The position numbers and the translations under genes were made by a program. This document shows, one piece after another, positions 28,864 to 36,224 of a DNA stretch of 64,000 nt. How positions within the stretch are numbered: position 1 is the stretch's first letter; every line of letters begins with the position of its first letter. Source of the DNA: a bacterium YEK0313 (GTDB lineage: Bacteria; Pseudomonadota; Alphaproteobacteria; Rhizobiales; Phreatobacteraceae); NCBI GenBank assembly GCA_000751295.2, contig CCMO02000001.1, positions 744,001 through 808,000 on the forward strand. The letters run 5' to 3'. The notes under the pieces were generated by a model. That model searched no databases. It was given only the letters and a program-made list of their open reading frames with translations, and was not told where the DNA came from.

Positions 28864-28888
28864 GTCGCGGCCCGGCGCAAAAAGGTTC
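28864..28888 (-). promoter_or_regulatory. ECF-type promoter, site 3 (sigma operon)
   Basis: Minus strand GAACC (28888-28884), 15-base spacer starting TTTTT, GCGAC (28868-28864). Placed 34 bases before the sigma factor start codon, the expected position of an autoregulated promoter. Confidence 0.85.
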
Positions 28889-28995
28889 AAAGGCCATGTG
28901 CAGATTCCATTTCGGGCCGTCCGCCCGGCCCGTGGCCTAACATGACGAAACCGAAGGGAAGGTCAACCTGATGGTGCAGCGCGTACCGGCTGCAC

Positions 28996-29020
28996 CCGGC
29001 GCCCGAAATCCGGGCGCCGG
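28996..29020. terminator. GC-rich perfect hairpin downstream of mesaconyl-CoA hydratase gene
   Basis: ccggcgcccg / cgggcgccgg with a 5-base loop, 53 bases past the minus-strand stop at 29073. No T-run, so a Rho-dependent end or mRNA-stabilising structure is more likely than a classic terminator. Confidence 0.4.
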
Positions 29021-29072
29021 CGCGCCGGCGGAGCCTGCCGACATTGCGGATGCAGGCGGCCGCCGGCGAGGC

Positions 29073-30122
29073 TCAGACCGGGATCAGCGCCCAGTAGTCG
29101 AGATCGAGGATCACGCTCGGATCGTAGTCCTCGCCCTGGCGCAGCGGGAAGCCGGCGCAAGGCTGGTCCTTGGTGGCGACCGTGCGGATGCGCAACGCGC
29201 CGACATCGTCGCGGCCCGGCAGTTCCTGGACGTCGAGAATGTCCGACCAGGCGAACACGGTGTGGCCGGCGAACAGCGGCGCGACGTGGCGCCCGCCATT
29301 GATCGCGGCGATGTGGAAGGCGTTGGCGAGCCCGTTGAAGGAGAGTGCCCGGGCGATCGAAATGACATGGCCGCCATAGATCAGCCGCCGGCCGAAGCGG
29401 CCCTGGCCCTCGGTGAACTGGTTGAAGTGGACCTTGGCCGTGTTCTGGTAGAGGCGGGTCGCGATCATGTGCTCCGCCTCCTCCACGGTCATGCCGTCGA
29501 CATGGTCGATCCTTTCGCCCACCGCATAGTCGCGGAACCGATGGCGCTGGCCGGCAAGGCCGGCATCGTAGGCATCGGGATCGATGATCGGGCAGGCATC
29601 GCCGATCGCATCCGGGTCGAGCACCTTGGGCAGCGTCGGGATCAGCTCCGGCGGCGCCGGGGCGGCCTCGTCGCGCTTGCGCACCATCACCCAGCGGACA
29701 TAGTCCAGCACCTCGTCGCCGTGCTGGTTGGTGCCGACCGAGCGGACATAGACGACGCCGGTCTTGCGGTTGGAGTTCTCCTTCAGGCCGATCACCTCGG
29801 ACACGGTCGACAGGGTGTCGCCGGGATAGACCGGGCTCAGGAACCGGCAGCCGGCATAGCCGAGATTGGCCACCGCGTTGAGCGAGACGTCGGGCACGGT
29901 CTTGCCGAACACGATGTGGAAGGTCAGGAGATCGTCGACCGGGCTTCTCGGATAGCCGATCGCGCGGGCGAAGCTGTCGGCCGACTGGACCGCGAAACGC
30001 GAGCCGTAAAGGCCGGTATAGAGAGCGACATCGCCGGCCGTCACGGTGCGCGGGGTGGCATGGCGCAGCTTCTCGCCGAGGCGGAAATCCTCGAAGAAGC
30101 GGCCCGGATTGGTCTTCGGCAT
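29073..30122 (-). CDS. mch: Mesaconyl-CoA hydratase (MaoC-type, ethylmalonyl-CoA pathway)
   Basis: 349 residues, two MaoC hot-dog domains. The opening NPGRFFEDFRLGEKLRHATP, GDVALYTGLYGSRFA, DDLLTFHIVFGKTVPDVSLN, NLGYAGCRF and the second-domain DHVDGMTVEEAEHM with RLYQNTAKVHFN closely follow the Rhodobacter/Methylobacterium enzyme that hydrates mesaconyl-C1-CoA to beta-methylmalyl-CoA. Start 30122 (MPKTNPG) is chosen from the family N-terminus. No other pathway gene lies in this window, so ccr, ecm, msd and mcl must be elsewhere. Presence implies acetyl-CoA assimilation by the ethylmalonyl-CoA route. Confidence 0.9.
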   Translation of the reverse strand: MPKTNPGRFFEDFRLGEKLRHATPRTVTAGDVALYTGLYGSRFAVQSADSFARAIGYPRSPVDDLLTFHIVFGKTVPDVSLNAVANLGYAGCRFLSPVYPGDTLSTVSEVIGLKENSNRKTGVVYVRSVGTNQHGDEVLDYVRWVMVRKRDEAAPAPPELIPTLPKVLDPDAIGDACPIIDPDAYDAGLAGQRHRFRDYAVGERIDHVDGMTVEEAEHMIATRLYQNTAKVHFNQFTEGQGRFGRRLIYGGHVISIARALSFNGLANAFHIAAINGGRHVAPLFAGHTVFAWSDILDVQELPGRDDVGALRIRTVATKDQPCAGFPLRQGEDYDPSVILDLDYWALIPV

Positions 30123-30343
30123 GGTCGGTCTCCCCGGCTGCCCGCCCGGCGGCCGCTCCCTCGATGCGGCCGCCGGACAGGCCAAACAGCAGGGCCGGTT
30201 ATGCCGCTTCGCAGGCGCCAAGCCAACCGGACGAAAGGCGGGGGCCACCGACACGGCTTGTTCACAAAGCCGCGGGGCTTGGGTAATGATCGCGCCGCCG
30301 CGGCCGGCTTCTGTGCCGGCAAGCGGAATCCAAGAAGGTGCCC

Positions 30344-30988
30344 ATGGCTCAAATCGCGTCCCGGCCGAAACTGGTCCTTGCCTCCGGCTCGCCGCGCCGC
30401 CTGGCGCTGCTGCAGCAGGCCGGCATCGAGCCGGACCGGCTGGTGCCCGCCGAAATCGACGAGACACCGGCCCCGCGCGAGAGCCCGCGCAAGCTGGCGC
30501 TGAGGCTCGCCCGCGAAAAGGCTTCGGAAGCGACCCGCCGGCTGCGCGAGGAGGCGGAATGGCGCGGTGCCGTGCTGATCGCCGCCGACACGGTTGTCTG
30601 CGTCGGCCGGCGCATCCTGCCGAAGGCCGAGACGGTGGACGAGGCCGATGCCTGCATCCGCCTGCTCTCCGGCCGCTCGCACCGGGTCTATACCGGCCTC
30701 TGCCTGGTCGACCAGCAGGAGCGCACCCGCGCCCGGCTGATCGAGACCCGCGTCCGGTTCAAGCGGCTGAGCGGCCCGGAGATCGAAGCCTATCTCGCCT
30801 CCGGCGAATGGCGTGGCAAGGCCGGCGGCTATGCCATCCAAGGCATTGCCGGCGCCTTCGTCACGGCGCTGATCGGCTCCTACACCAATGTCGTCGGCCT
30901 GCCGCTCACCGAAGCCGTGGGCCTCATCGCCGGCACCGGCTATCCGGTCATGCAGGGCTGGAGCCAGCAGAACGAGGGCCAGCCATGA
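30344..30988 (+). CDS. maf: Maf-like nucleotide pyrophosphatase
   Basis: 214 residues from ATG 30344 with an AAGAAGG ribosome site (a GTG six bases earlier is in frame). Maf family signature LASGSPRRLALLQQAG (residues ~12-27), catalytic Asp in IAADTVV, and the YAIQGIAGAFV motif typical of dTTP/UTP pyrophosphatases that clear modified or non-canonical nucleotides. Ends in an ATGA overlap with yacG, a common arrangement. Confidence 0.93.
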   Translation: MAQIASRPKLVLASGSPRRLALLQQAGIEPDRLVPAEIDETPAPRESPRKLALRLAREKASEATRRLREEAEWRGAVLIAADTVVCVGRRILPKAETVDEADACIRLLSGRSHRVYTGLCLVDQQERTRARLIETRVRFKRLSGPEIEAYLASGEWRGKAGGYAIQGIAGAFVTALIGSYTNVVGLPLTEAVGLIAGTGYPVMQGWSQQNEGQP

Positions 30989-31209
30989 CCCCCACCAACG
31001 ACAATGAGCAACTGGTCGAACCGCGGCGCCCCTGCCCGATCTGCGGCAAGCCGGCCCTCGTCAGGTTCAAGCCGTTCTGCTCCAAGCGCTGCGCCGACAT
31101 CGATCTCAACCGCTGGCTGAAAGGCTCCTACGTCATCCCGGCTTCACCCGAGACCGACGATGAGGATGGCGAAATGACACCGGCCGTCGGTCCCGATCAA
31201 AAGGACTGA
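30985..31209 (+). CDS. yacG: DNA gyrase inhibitor YacG (zinc finger)
   Basis: 74 residues. Four-cysteine zinc site: CPICGKPA then FCSKRCADIDLNRWL, the family signature; acidic C-terminus. YacG binds GyrB and blocks DNA binding. Starts in the maf stop (ATGA). The following GNAT gene begins 6 bases after its stop. Confidence 0.93.
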   Translation: MTPTNDNEQLVEPRRPCPICGKPALVRFKPFCSKRCADIDLNRWLKGSYVIPASPETDDEDGEMTPAVGPDQKD

Positions 31210-31214
31210 CGACG

Positions 31215-31706
31215 ATGGCGCCCATCCTGCGCGCCTACAGGGCCGGTGATGCGCCCGGCCTCGACCGGCTGGCGGTCGCCGCGTTCGAACAGTACAGCGC
31301 ACTGTTTGCGGACTGGCCCGCCATGGCACGGGCGCTCGCCTGCCATGCCGTCCTGGCGACGAAGGCCGAGATCATCGTCGCTGAACATGACGGCGAGATT
31401 GCCGGATCCGTCGGCTATTGCGGGCCCGGTCAGCCGAAGGCAGCCTATTTCGACGAGGCCTGGCCGATCATCCGCATGCTGGTGGTGGCTCCCGCCGCGC
31501 GCGGCCTCGGCCTCGGCCGCCTGCTCAGCGAAGCCTGCCTCGATGCGGCCAGACGCGACAGAGCACCGCTGATCGCATTGCATACCAGCCCGATCATGAC
31601 GGTGGCCCTGCCCATGTATCTGCGGATGGGTTTTACTTGGCTGAAGGACGTGCAGCCAATCCACGGCGTGCCCTATGCGGTCTATACGAAGCAGCTCGAT
31701 TCGTAG
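31215..31706 (+). CDS. GNAT family N-acetyltransferase
   Basis: 163 residues. N-terminal strand ILRAYRAGDAPGLDRLA, the central IIRMLVVAPAARGLGLGRLL (acetyl-CoA motif A with R/Q-x-x-G-x-G/A) and C-terminal YLRMGFTWLKD are standard. Probably transcribed with maf-yacG. Substrate unknown. Confidence 0.9.
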   Translation: MAPILRAYRAGDAPGLDRLAVAAFEQYSALFADWPAMARALACHAVLATKAEIIVAEHDGEIAGSVGYCGPGQPKAAYFDEAWPIIRMLVVAPAARGLGLGRLLSEACLDAARRDRAPLIALHTSPIMTVALPMYLRMGFTWLKDVQPIHGVPYAVYTKQLDS

Positions 31707-31810
31707 TTGCACCAGCGCGACGCAGAGGTCTTTCGGAGCAGAGTACACGCCGCAGTCGAGCTTCCCGGATAGGCGACAATCCTGCGGCAGTCATTGCCGC
31801 GACAAGCCCG

Positions 31811-32218
31811 TCAGCCGCCGCTTTGCCAGGGATCGACCAGCAACACTCCGGTGTCGTCGAAATCCCGCACGTTGCGGGTGACCAGAATGAGGTCGTTGAC
31901 GATCGCGGTCGCGGCAATGAGCCCGTCGATGTCGCCACGAGGCCTGATGGCAGCAATCCGCCCCCACGCGACGGCGACCTCGTCAGTCACCGGCAGGATG
32001 CGGCTCGCATGGCCATGCCGAAGCCTGCGAAGCCATTCGGCCAGTCGTCTGGCCGTCGCCGGATCGGATTTTTGTTTCAATGCGATCCCGCGCATGATCT
32101 CGCCGAGGGTCAGAACGCTCAGGTGGATGGTCGTCGGGTCGACGGAACGCATCCAGGCCAACGCCGGCGCCGATCCGCGGCGCGCTTCCGAAATGACGTT
32201 GGTATCGACGAGATACAT
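31811..32218 (-). CDS. vapC: VapC-type PIN-domain toxin
   Basis: 135 residues, FitB/VapC-like ribonuclease. Acidic metal-binding residues are visible: Asp5 in YLVDTNVIS, Glu near 40 in LTLGEIMRG, Asp near 98 in RGDIDGLIAATA, and the later NVRDFDDTG. Its ATG overlaps the antitoxin stop by one base (TGATG), the classic toxin-antitoxin layout. It presumably cleaves RNA when not bound by the antitoxin. Confidence 0.93.
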   Translation of the reverse strand: MYLVDTNVISEARRGSAPALAWMRSVDPTTIHLSVLTLGEIMRGIALKQKSDPATARRLAEWLRRLRHGHASRILPVTDEVAVAWGRIAAIRPRGDIDGLIAATAIVNDLILVTRNVRDFDDTGVLLVDPWQSGG

Positions 32219-32472
32219 CAGAGGGCCGGGCTTCGACCGGGCATCTTGGCCCGTGCCATCGCCGCATCGGCAAGCTCATCATCCCATTCCGGCCCAGCCA
32301 GCAGGTCATCGACCAATGTCGGCCGGCCGGCGCGAAGTGCATCGTAGTCTTCCGCCGAAATGACGACGGCGGCGCGTTCGCCGCGCAGCGTCACGACCTG
32401 CGGCCCCTCGACACGCGCCTTCTGCACCACTTTCGAGAACTGGTTCTTGGCATCCTGCAGCGGCCAGTCCAT
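32218..32472 (-). CDS. Phd/YefM-type antitoxin
   Basis: 84 residues. N-terminal WPLQDAKNQFSKVVQKA and VTLRGERAAVVISAEDYDAL form the Phd/YefM DNA-binding fold; the C-terminal acidic part (LAGPEWDDELADAAMAR) is the likely toxin-binding tail. Upstream gene of the pair, preceded by a 19-bp palindrome that is probably its own operator. Confidence 0.93.
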   Translation of the reverse strand: MDWPLQDAKNQFSKVVQKARVEGPQVVTLRGERAAVVISAEDYDALRAGRPTLVDDLLAGPEWDDELADAAMARAKMPGRSPAL

Positions 32473-32498
32473 GACGTCGTATCTCGCCCTTCCATGGC

Positions 32499-32544
32499 TA
32501 GCTAGACTGTCTAGCTAAATGGTCATACCCCGCCGGAATGTCAA
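32499..32544 (-). promoter_or_regulatory. Toxin-antitoxin promoter/operator
   Basis: Perfect 19-bp palindrome tagctagac-t-gtctagcta at 32499-32517, 27 bases before the antitoxin start. On the minus strand a TTGACA (32544-32539) is followed after 17 bases by a weak CATTTA (32521-32516) that touches the palindrome, so bound antitoxin would block the promoter. The promoter assignment is weaker than the palindrome. Confidence 0.7.
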
Positions 32545-32604
32545 TGATGTGGAGGCGGACGAGGAGCCGCCCATCCCGGGCAGGCACCGAGTACCCACAC
32601 CGCC

Positions 32605-32633
32605 TTGACGACCTCAAAGCCCTCGTCTACGGT
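32605..32633 (+). promoter_or_regulatory. Candidate sigma-70-type promoter for the ilv leader
   Basis: TTGACG (32605-32610), 17-base spacer, TACGGT (32628-32633). The predicted start near 32640 is 12 bases before the ribosome site of the leader peptide. Position and spacing are right; the -10 box is imperfect. Confidence 0.5.
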
Positions 32634-32662
32634 CCGCGCGATTTTCTTGTCAGGAGACGCGC

Positions 32663-32713
32663 GTGTCGCGAGCTGTCCTTATTGTATCCGGAGCGCCATC
32701 GACGGACGTGTGA
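32663..32713 (+). CDS. ilv leader peptide (attenuator)
   Basis: A 16-codon ORF, GTG start, preceded by CAGGAGA eight bases upstream, encodes MSRAVLIVSGAPSTDV: five consecutive residues Ala-Val-Leu-Ile-Val near the start, exactly the amino acids made by the operon downstream. A terminator hairpin follows 34 bases later. This is the layout of ribosome-mediated attenuation: scarcity of charged Val/Leu/Ile tRNA stalls the ribosome and lets transcription into ilvI continue. Confidence 0.75.
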   Translation: MSRAVLIVSGAPSTDV

Positions 32714-32746
32714 CACACACGGCGGCCGAACGGTGGCGCTCAATCC

Positions 32747-32770
32747 AAGGTCCCTCACGGGGCCTTTTTT
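32747..32770 (+). terminator. Attenuator terminator of the ilv leader
   Basis: aaggtccc / ggggcctt stem (one G-T pair) with TCAC loop and T6 run, ending 70 bases before the ilvI start codon and placed after the Val/Leu/Ile-rich leader peptide. Competing antiterminator pairing was not worked out. Confidence 0.75.
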
Positions 32771-32840
32771 ATTGCCTTCTGCCAAGACCCAGACCTGCCC
32801 CAAAGATCCAAGACGAACGAAAGCCCTAGAGGATCACCCC

Positions 32841-34601
32841 ATGTCCCGCGAGATGACCGGCGCTGAAATGGTCGTGCAAGCCCTGATCGATCAGGGGGTC
32901 GACACGCTGTTCGGCTATCCCGGTGGCGCCGTACTGCCGATCTATGATGCCATCTTCCAGCAGGACGCGGTGAAGCACGTTCTGGTCCGCCACGAGCAGG
33001 GCGCGGTGCACGCCGCGGAAGGCTTCGCCCGCTCCTCCGGCAAGGTCGGCGTGGTGCTGGTGACCTCGGGGCCCGGCGCGACCAATGCGGTGACCGGCCT
33101 CACCGACGCGCTGCTCGACTCGATCCCGATCGTCTGCTTCACCGGCCAGGTGCCGACCCATCTCATCGGGTCGGATGCCTTCCAGGAAGCCGACACCGTC
33201 GGCATCACCCGCCACTGCACCAAGCACAATTACCTCGTGCGCTCGATCGAGGAGCTGCCGCGCATCCTGCACGAGGCCTTCTATGTCGCGCAGAACGGCC
33301 GGCCGGGCCCGGTGGTGATCGACATCCCCAAGGACGTCCAGTTCAAGACCGGCAAGTACGAGCGCCCGCGCGACAACCAGCACAAGACCTACCGGCCGCA
33401 GATCAAGGGTGACATCGCCAAGATCCGCACCGCGGTCGAAATGATCGCCAAGGCCAAGCGGCCGGTCTTCTATACCGGCGGCGGCGTGATCAATTCCGGC
33501 ACCCATGCGGCGGCGCTGCTGCGCGAACTGGTGCGCTCGACGGGCTATCCGATCACCTCGACGCTGATGGGCCTCGGCGCCTATCCGGCCGAGGACAAGC
33601 AGTGGCTCGGCATGCTCGGCATGCACGGCACCTACGAGGCCAATCTCGCCATGCATGGCTGCGACCTCATGGTGAATATCGGCGCGCGCTTCGACGACCG
33701 GATCACCGGGCGCATCGACGCCTTCTCGCCAGGCTCGAAGAAGATCCATATCGACATCGACCCCTCCTCGATCAACAAGAACGTCAAGGTCGATCTCGGC
33801 ATCGTCGGCGACTGCGGCCACGTGCTCGAGGACATGGTGCGGCTGTGGAAGGAAGTCTCCGGCCAGGTCGACAAGGCGGCGCTGAAGGACTGGTGGGACC
33901 AGATCGACGCCTGGCGCGCGCGAAAGTCGCTCGCCTATAGGAACTCCGACACGGTGATCAAACCGCAATATGCGCTGGAGCGGCTCTACGCGCTGACCAA
34001 GGAGCGCAAGCCCTATTTCACCACGGAGGTCGGCCAGCATCAGATGTGGGCCGCCCAATATCTGCACTTCAACGAGCCGAACCACTGGATGACGTCGGGC
34101 GGCCTCGGCACGATGGGCTACGGCCTGCCGGCCGCGGTCGGCGCCCAGCTCGCCCATCCAAAGGAGCTGGTCATCTGCGTCGCAGGCGAAGCCTCGGTGC
34201 TGATGAACATGCAGGAAATGTCGACCGCCGCGCAGTACCGGCTGCCGATCAAGATCTTCATCCTGAACAACGAATATATGGGCATGGTGCGGCAGTGGCA
34301 GGAGCTGCTGCATGGCGGGCGCTATTCGGAGAGCTATTCGGCTGCCCTGCCCGATTTCGTCAAGCTGGCCGAGGCCTATCACGCCAAGGGCATCCGATGT
34401 GACGATCCCAAGAAGCTGGACGCCGCCATCAAGGAGATGCTCGACCATCCGGGCGCGGTCATCTTCGACTGCCTGGTGGCGAAGGAGGAGAACTGCTTCC
34501 CGATGATCCCCTCGGGCAAGGCGCATAACGAAATGCTGCTCGGCGACGCCGCCGAGGATATCGGCAGCGTCATCGACGCCAAGGGCCGGCAGCTCGTCTG
34601 A
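32841..34601 (+). CDS. ilvI: Acetolactate synthase large subunit
   Basis: ThDP enzyme, first common step of valine/isoleucine synthesis; 586 residues. The catalytic glutamate is in VRHEQGAVHAAEGFAR (Glu52), FAD region and MGLGAYPAEDKQWLGMLGMHG are typical, and the second ThDP half has FILNNEYMGMVRQWQ. Odd point: the ThDP/Mg motif normally GDxS reads AGEAS (Glu450 in place of Asp). Start 32841 is selected by family length; the frame open upstream covers the leader region. First gene of ilvI-ilvH, under probable attenuation control. Confidence 0.96.
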   Translation: MSREMTGAEMVVQALIDQGVDTLFGYPGGAVLPIYDAIFQQDAVKHVLVRHEQGAVHAAEGFARSSGKVGVVLVTSGPGATNAVTGLTDALLDSIPIVCFTGQVPTHLIGSDAFQEADTVGITRHCTKHNYLVRSIEELPRILHEAFYVAQNGRPGPVVIDIPKDVQFKTGKYERPRDNQHKTYRPQIKGDIAKIRTAVEMIAKAKRPVFYTGGGVINSGTHAAALLRELVRSTGYPITSTLMGLGAYPAEDKQWLGMLGMHGTYEANLAMHGCDLMVNIGARFDDRITGRIDAFSPGSKKIHIDIDPSSINKNVKVDLGIVGDCGHVLEDMVRLWKEVSGQVDKAALKDWWDQIDAWRARKSLAYRNSDTVIKPQYALERLYALTKERKPYFTTEVGQHQMWAAQYLHFNEPNHWMTSGGLGTMGYGLPAAVGAQLAHPKELVICVAGEASVLMNMQEMSTAAQYRLPIKIFILNNEYMGMVRQWQELLHGGRYSESYSAALPDFVKLAEAYHAKGIRCDDPKKLDAAIKEMLDHPGAVIFDCLVAKEENCFPMIPSGKAHNEMLLGDAAEDIGSVIDAKGRQLV

Positions 34602-34697
34602 GCCGGAGGGCGGCCGGCGGCGGCATGCCGCCCGGCCCGCCCGCCTCGCTCCGCACGGCTTCCCGCAATCGTTCATCCTTCACGGCACGACAAGATC

Positions 34698-35276
34698 ATG
34701 GCCCAATCGCAATCCGCTTACTTCCTGTCCGAAACGGTCGACGCCACGCGCCGCCACACGCTGGCCGTGCTCGTCGACAACGAACCGGGCGTTCTTGCCC
34801 GCATCGCCGGCATGTTCTCCGGGCGCGGCTACAACATCGAGAGCCTGACCGTCTCGGAAACCGAGCACGAGGCCCATGTCTCGCGCATCACCATCGTCAC
34901 CACCGGCACCGAGAAGGTGATCGAGCAGATCAAGGCCCAGCTCGACCGGCTGGTGCCGGTCCATCGCGTGGTGGACCTCACCATCCAGGGCGAGGCGCTG
35001 GAGCGCGAGCTGGTGCTGGTCAAGGTGCGCGGCAAGGGCGATGCCCGGGTCGAGGCGCTGCGCCTCGCCGGCGCCTTCGGCGCGGTGACGCTGGACGCGA
35101 CGCTCAACTCCTTCGTGTTCGAGTTGACCGGCACGAGCGAAGAGGTCGAGCGCTTCATCCGCCTGATGGGCACCGTCGGGCTGGTCGAAGTGTCGCGCAC
35201 CGGCATCGCCGCCATGAGCCGGGGACCCGACGGCATGCTGGAGGCCGCCTTGCCCGACGGCGCGCAGGGCCGTTGA
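34698..35276 (+). CDS. ilvH: Acetolactate synthase small regulatory subunit
   Basis: 192 residues. N-terminal ACT domain: TLAVLVDNEPGVLARIAGMF then GRGYNIESLTVSETE, the valine-binding site; C-terminal ACT-like domain with LVKVRGKGDARVEALRLA. Confers feedback inhibition by valine on IlvI. 96 bases after ilvI. Confidence 0.95.
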   Translation: MAQSQSAYFLSETVDATRRHTLAVLVDNEPGVLARIAGMFSGRGYNIESLTVSETEHEAHVSRITIVTTGTEKVIEQIKAQLDRLVPVHRVVDLTIQGEALERELVLVKVRGKGDARVEALRLAGAFGAVTLDATLNSFVFELTGTSEEVERFIRLMGTVGLVEVSRTGIAAMSRGPDGMLEAALPDGAQGR

Positions 35277-35314
35277 ATGCACCCCATCGCCAGCCCCAGC
35301 ATGAGAAGGCGTCC

Positions 35315-36058
35315 ATGCCGACCCATCTCTCCGTAAACGTCAATGCCGTCGCGCAGCTGCGCAACCGGCGCAACCTGCCCTGGCCGAGCGTGGTCGGCCT
35401 GTCGCGCATCGCCATGCAGGCGGGCGCCTATGGCATCACCGTGCATCCGCGGCCCGACGAGCGCCATATCCGCCGCACCGACGTGTTCGATCTCTCGGAC
35501 ATGCTCCGGCGCGAATTCAAGACGGCCGAGTTCAATATCGAAGGCTATCCGAGCGAAGACTTTCTCGCGCTCTGCGAAAGGGCAAAGCCCGACCAGGTGA
35601 CGCTGGTGCCCGACGACCCGGCTCAGTCCACCTCGGATCATGGCTGGGATACCGCGAAGGACGCGGCGCTGCTGACCCGCGTCGTCGCCCGGCTGAAGGC
35701 GCAAGGCATGCGCGTCTCGCTGTTCCTCGACGCCGATCCCGGCCTCGTCACCGGCGCCAGGGCCACCGGCGCCGACCGCATCGAGCTCTATACCGGCCCC
35801 TATGGCGGCGCCTTCGCGGAAGCCGAGGCGAAGGCCGAGCGCGACAAGCTGAAGGCGACCGCCGAAGCCGCGCGTGCCGCCGGGCTCGGCGTCAATGCCG
35901 GCCACGACCTGACCCTCGACAACCTGCCGCCGCTCGTGGCGGCCATTCCGTTCCTCGCCGAGGTGTCCATCGGCCACGCCCTGACCGCCGACGCGCTGAT
36001 CCATGGCATGACCGAGACGGTGAAACTTTATCGCCGCGCCTGCGGCGACAAGGGATGA
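35315..36058 (+). CDS. pdxJ: Pyridoxine 5'-phosphate synthase
   Basis: 247 residues, TIM barrel joining 1-deoxyxylulose 5-phosphate and 3-amino-1-hydroxyacetone phosphate in de novo vitamin B6 synthesis. LSVNVNAVAQLRNRR (residues 4-18), ITVHPRPDERHI, catalytic Glu in FNIEGYPS, and GLGVNAGHDLTLDNLP with SIGHALTADAL are all family signatures. Start 35315 (MPTHLSV), 38 bases after ilvH. It sits unusually between ilvH and ilvC. Confidence 0.95.
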   Translation: MPTHLSVNVNAVAQLRNRRNLPWPSVVGLSRIAMQAGAYGITVHPRPDERHIRRTDVFDLSDMLRREFKTAEFNIEGYPSEDFLALCERAKPDQVTLVPDDPAQSTSDHGWDTAKDAALLTRVVARLKAQGMRVSLFLDADPGLVTGARATGADRIELYTGPYGGAFAEAEAKAERDKLKATAEAARAAGLGVNAGHDLTLDNLPPLVAAIPFLAEVSIGHALTADALIHGMTETVKLYRRACGDKG

Positions 36059-36224
36059 ACCCATGCAGTCCCGGTCTTGTGCCGGGAATGATCTTGCGCC
36101 AAGAAGCGGCGCGCCATTCATGATCGGATCGCAAGCGCGCCGCGCGAGGACCGATTGTTTCCTGACCCGATCGTCGGGTCCGCAATATCGGGCAGGCCCC
36201 GAAGACGAAGAAGGAAGTCTCACT

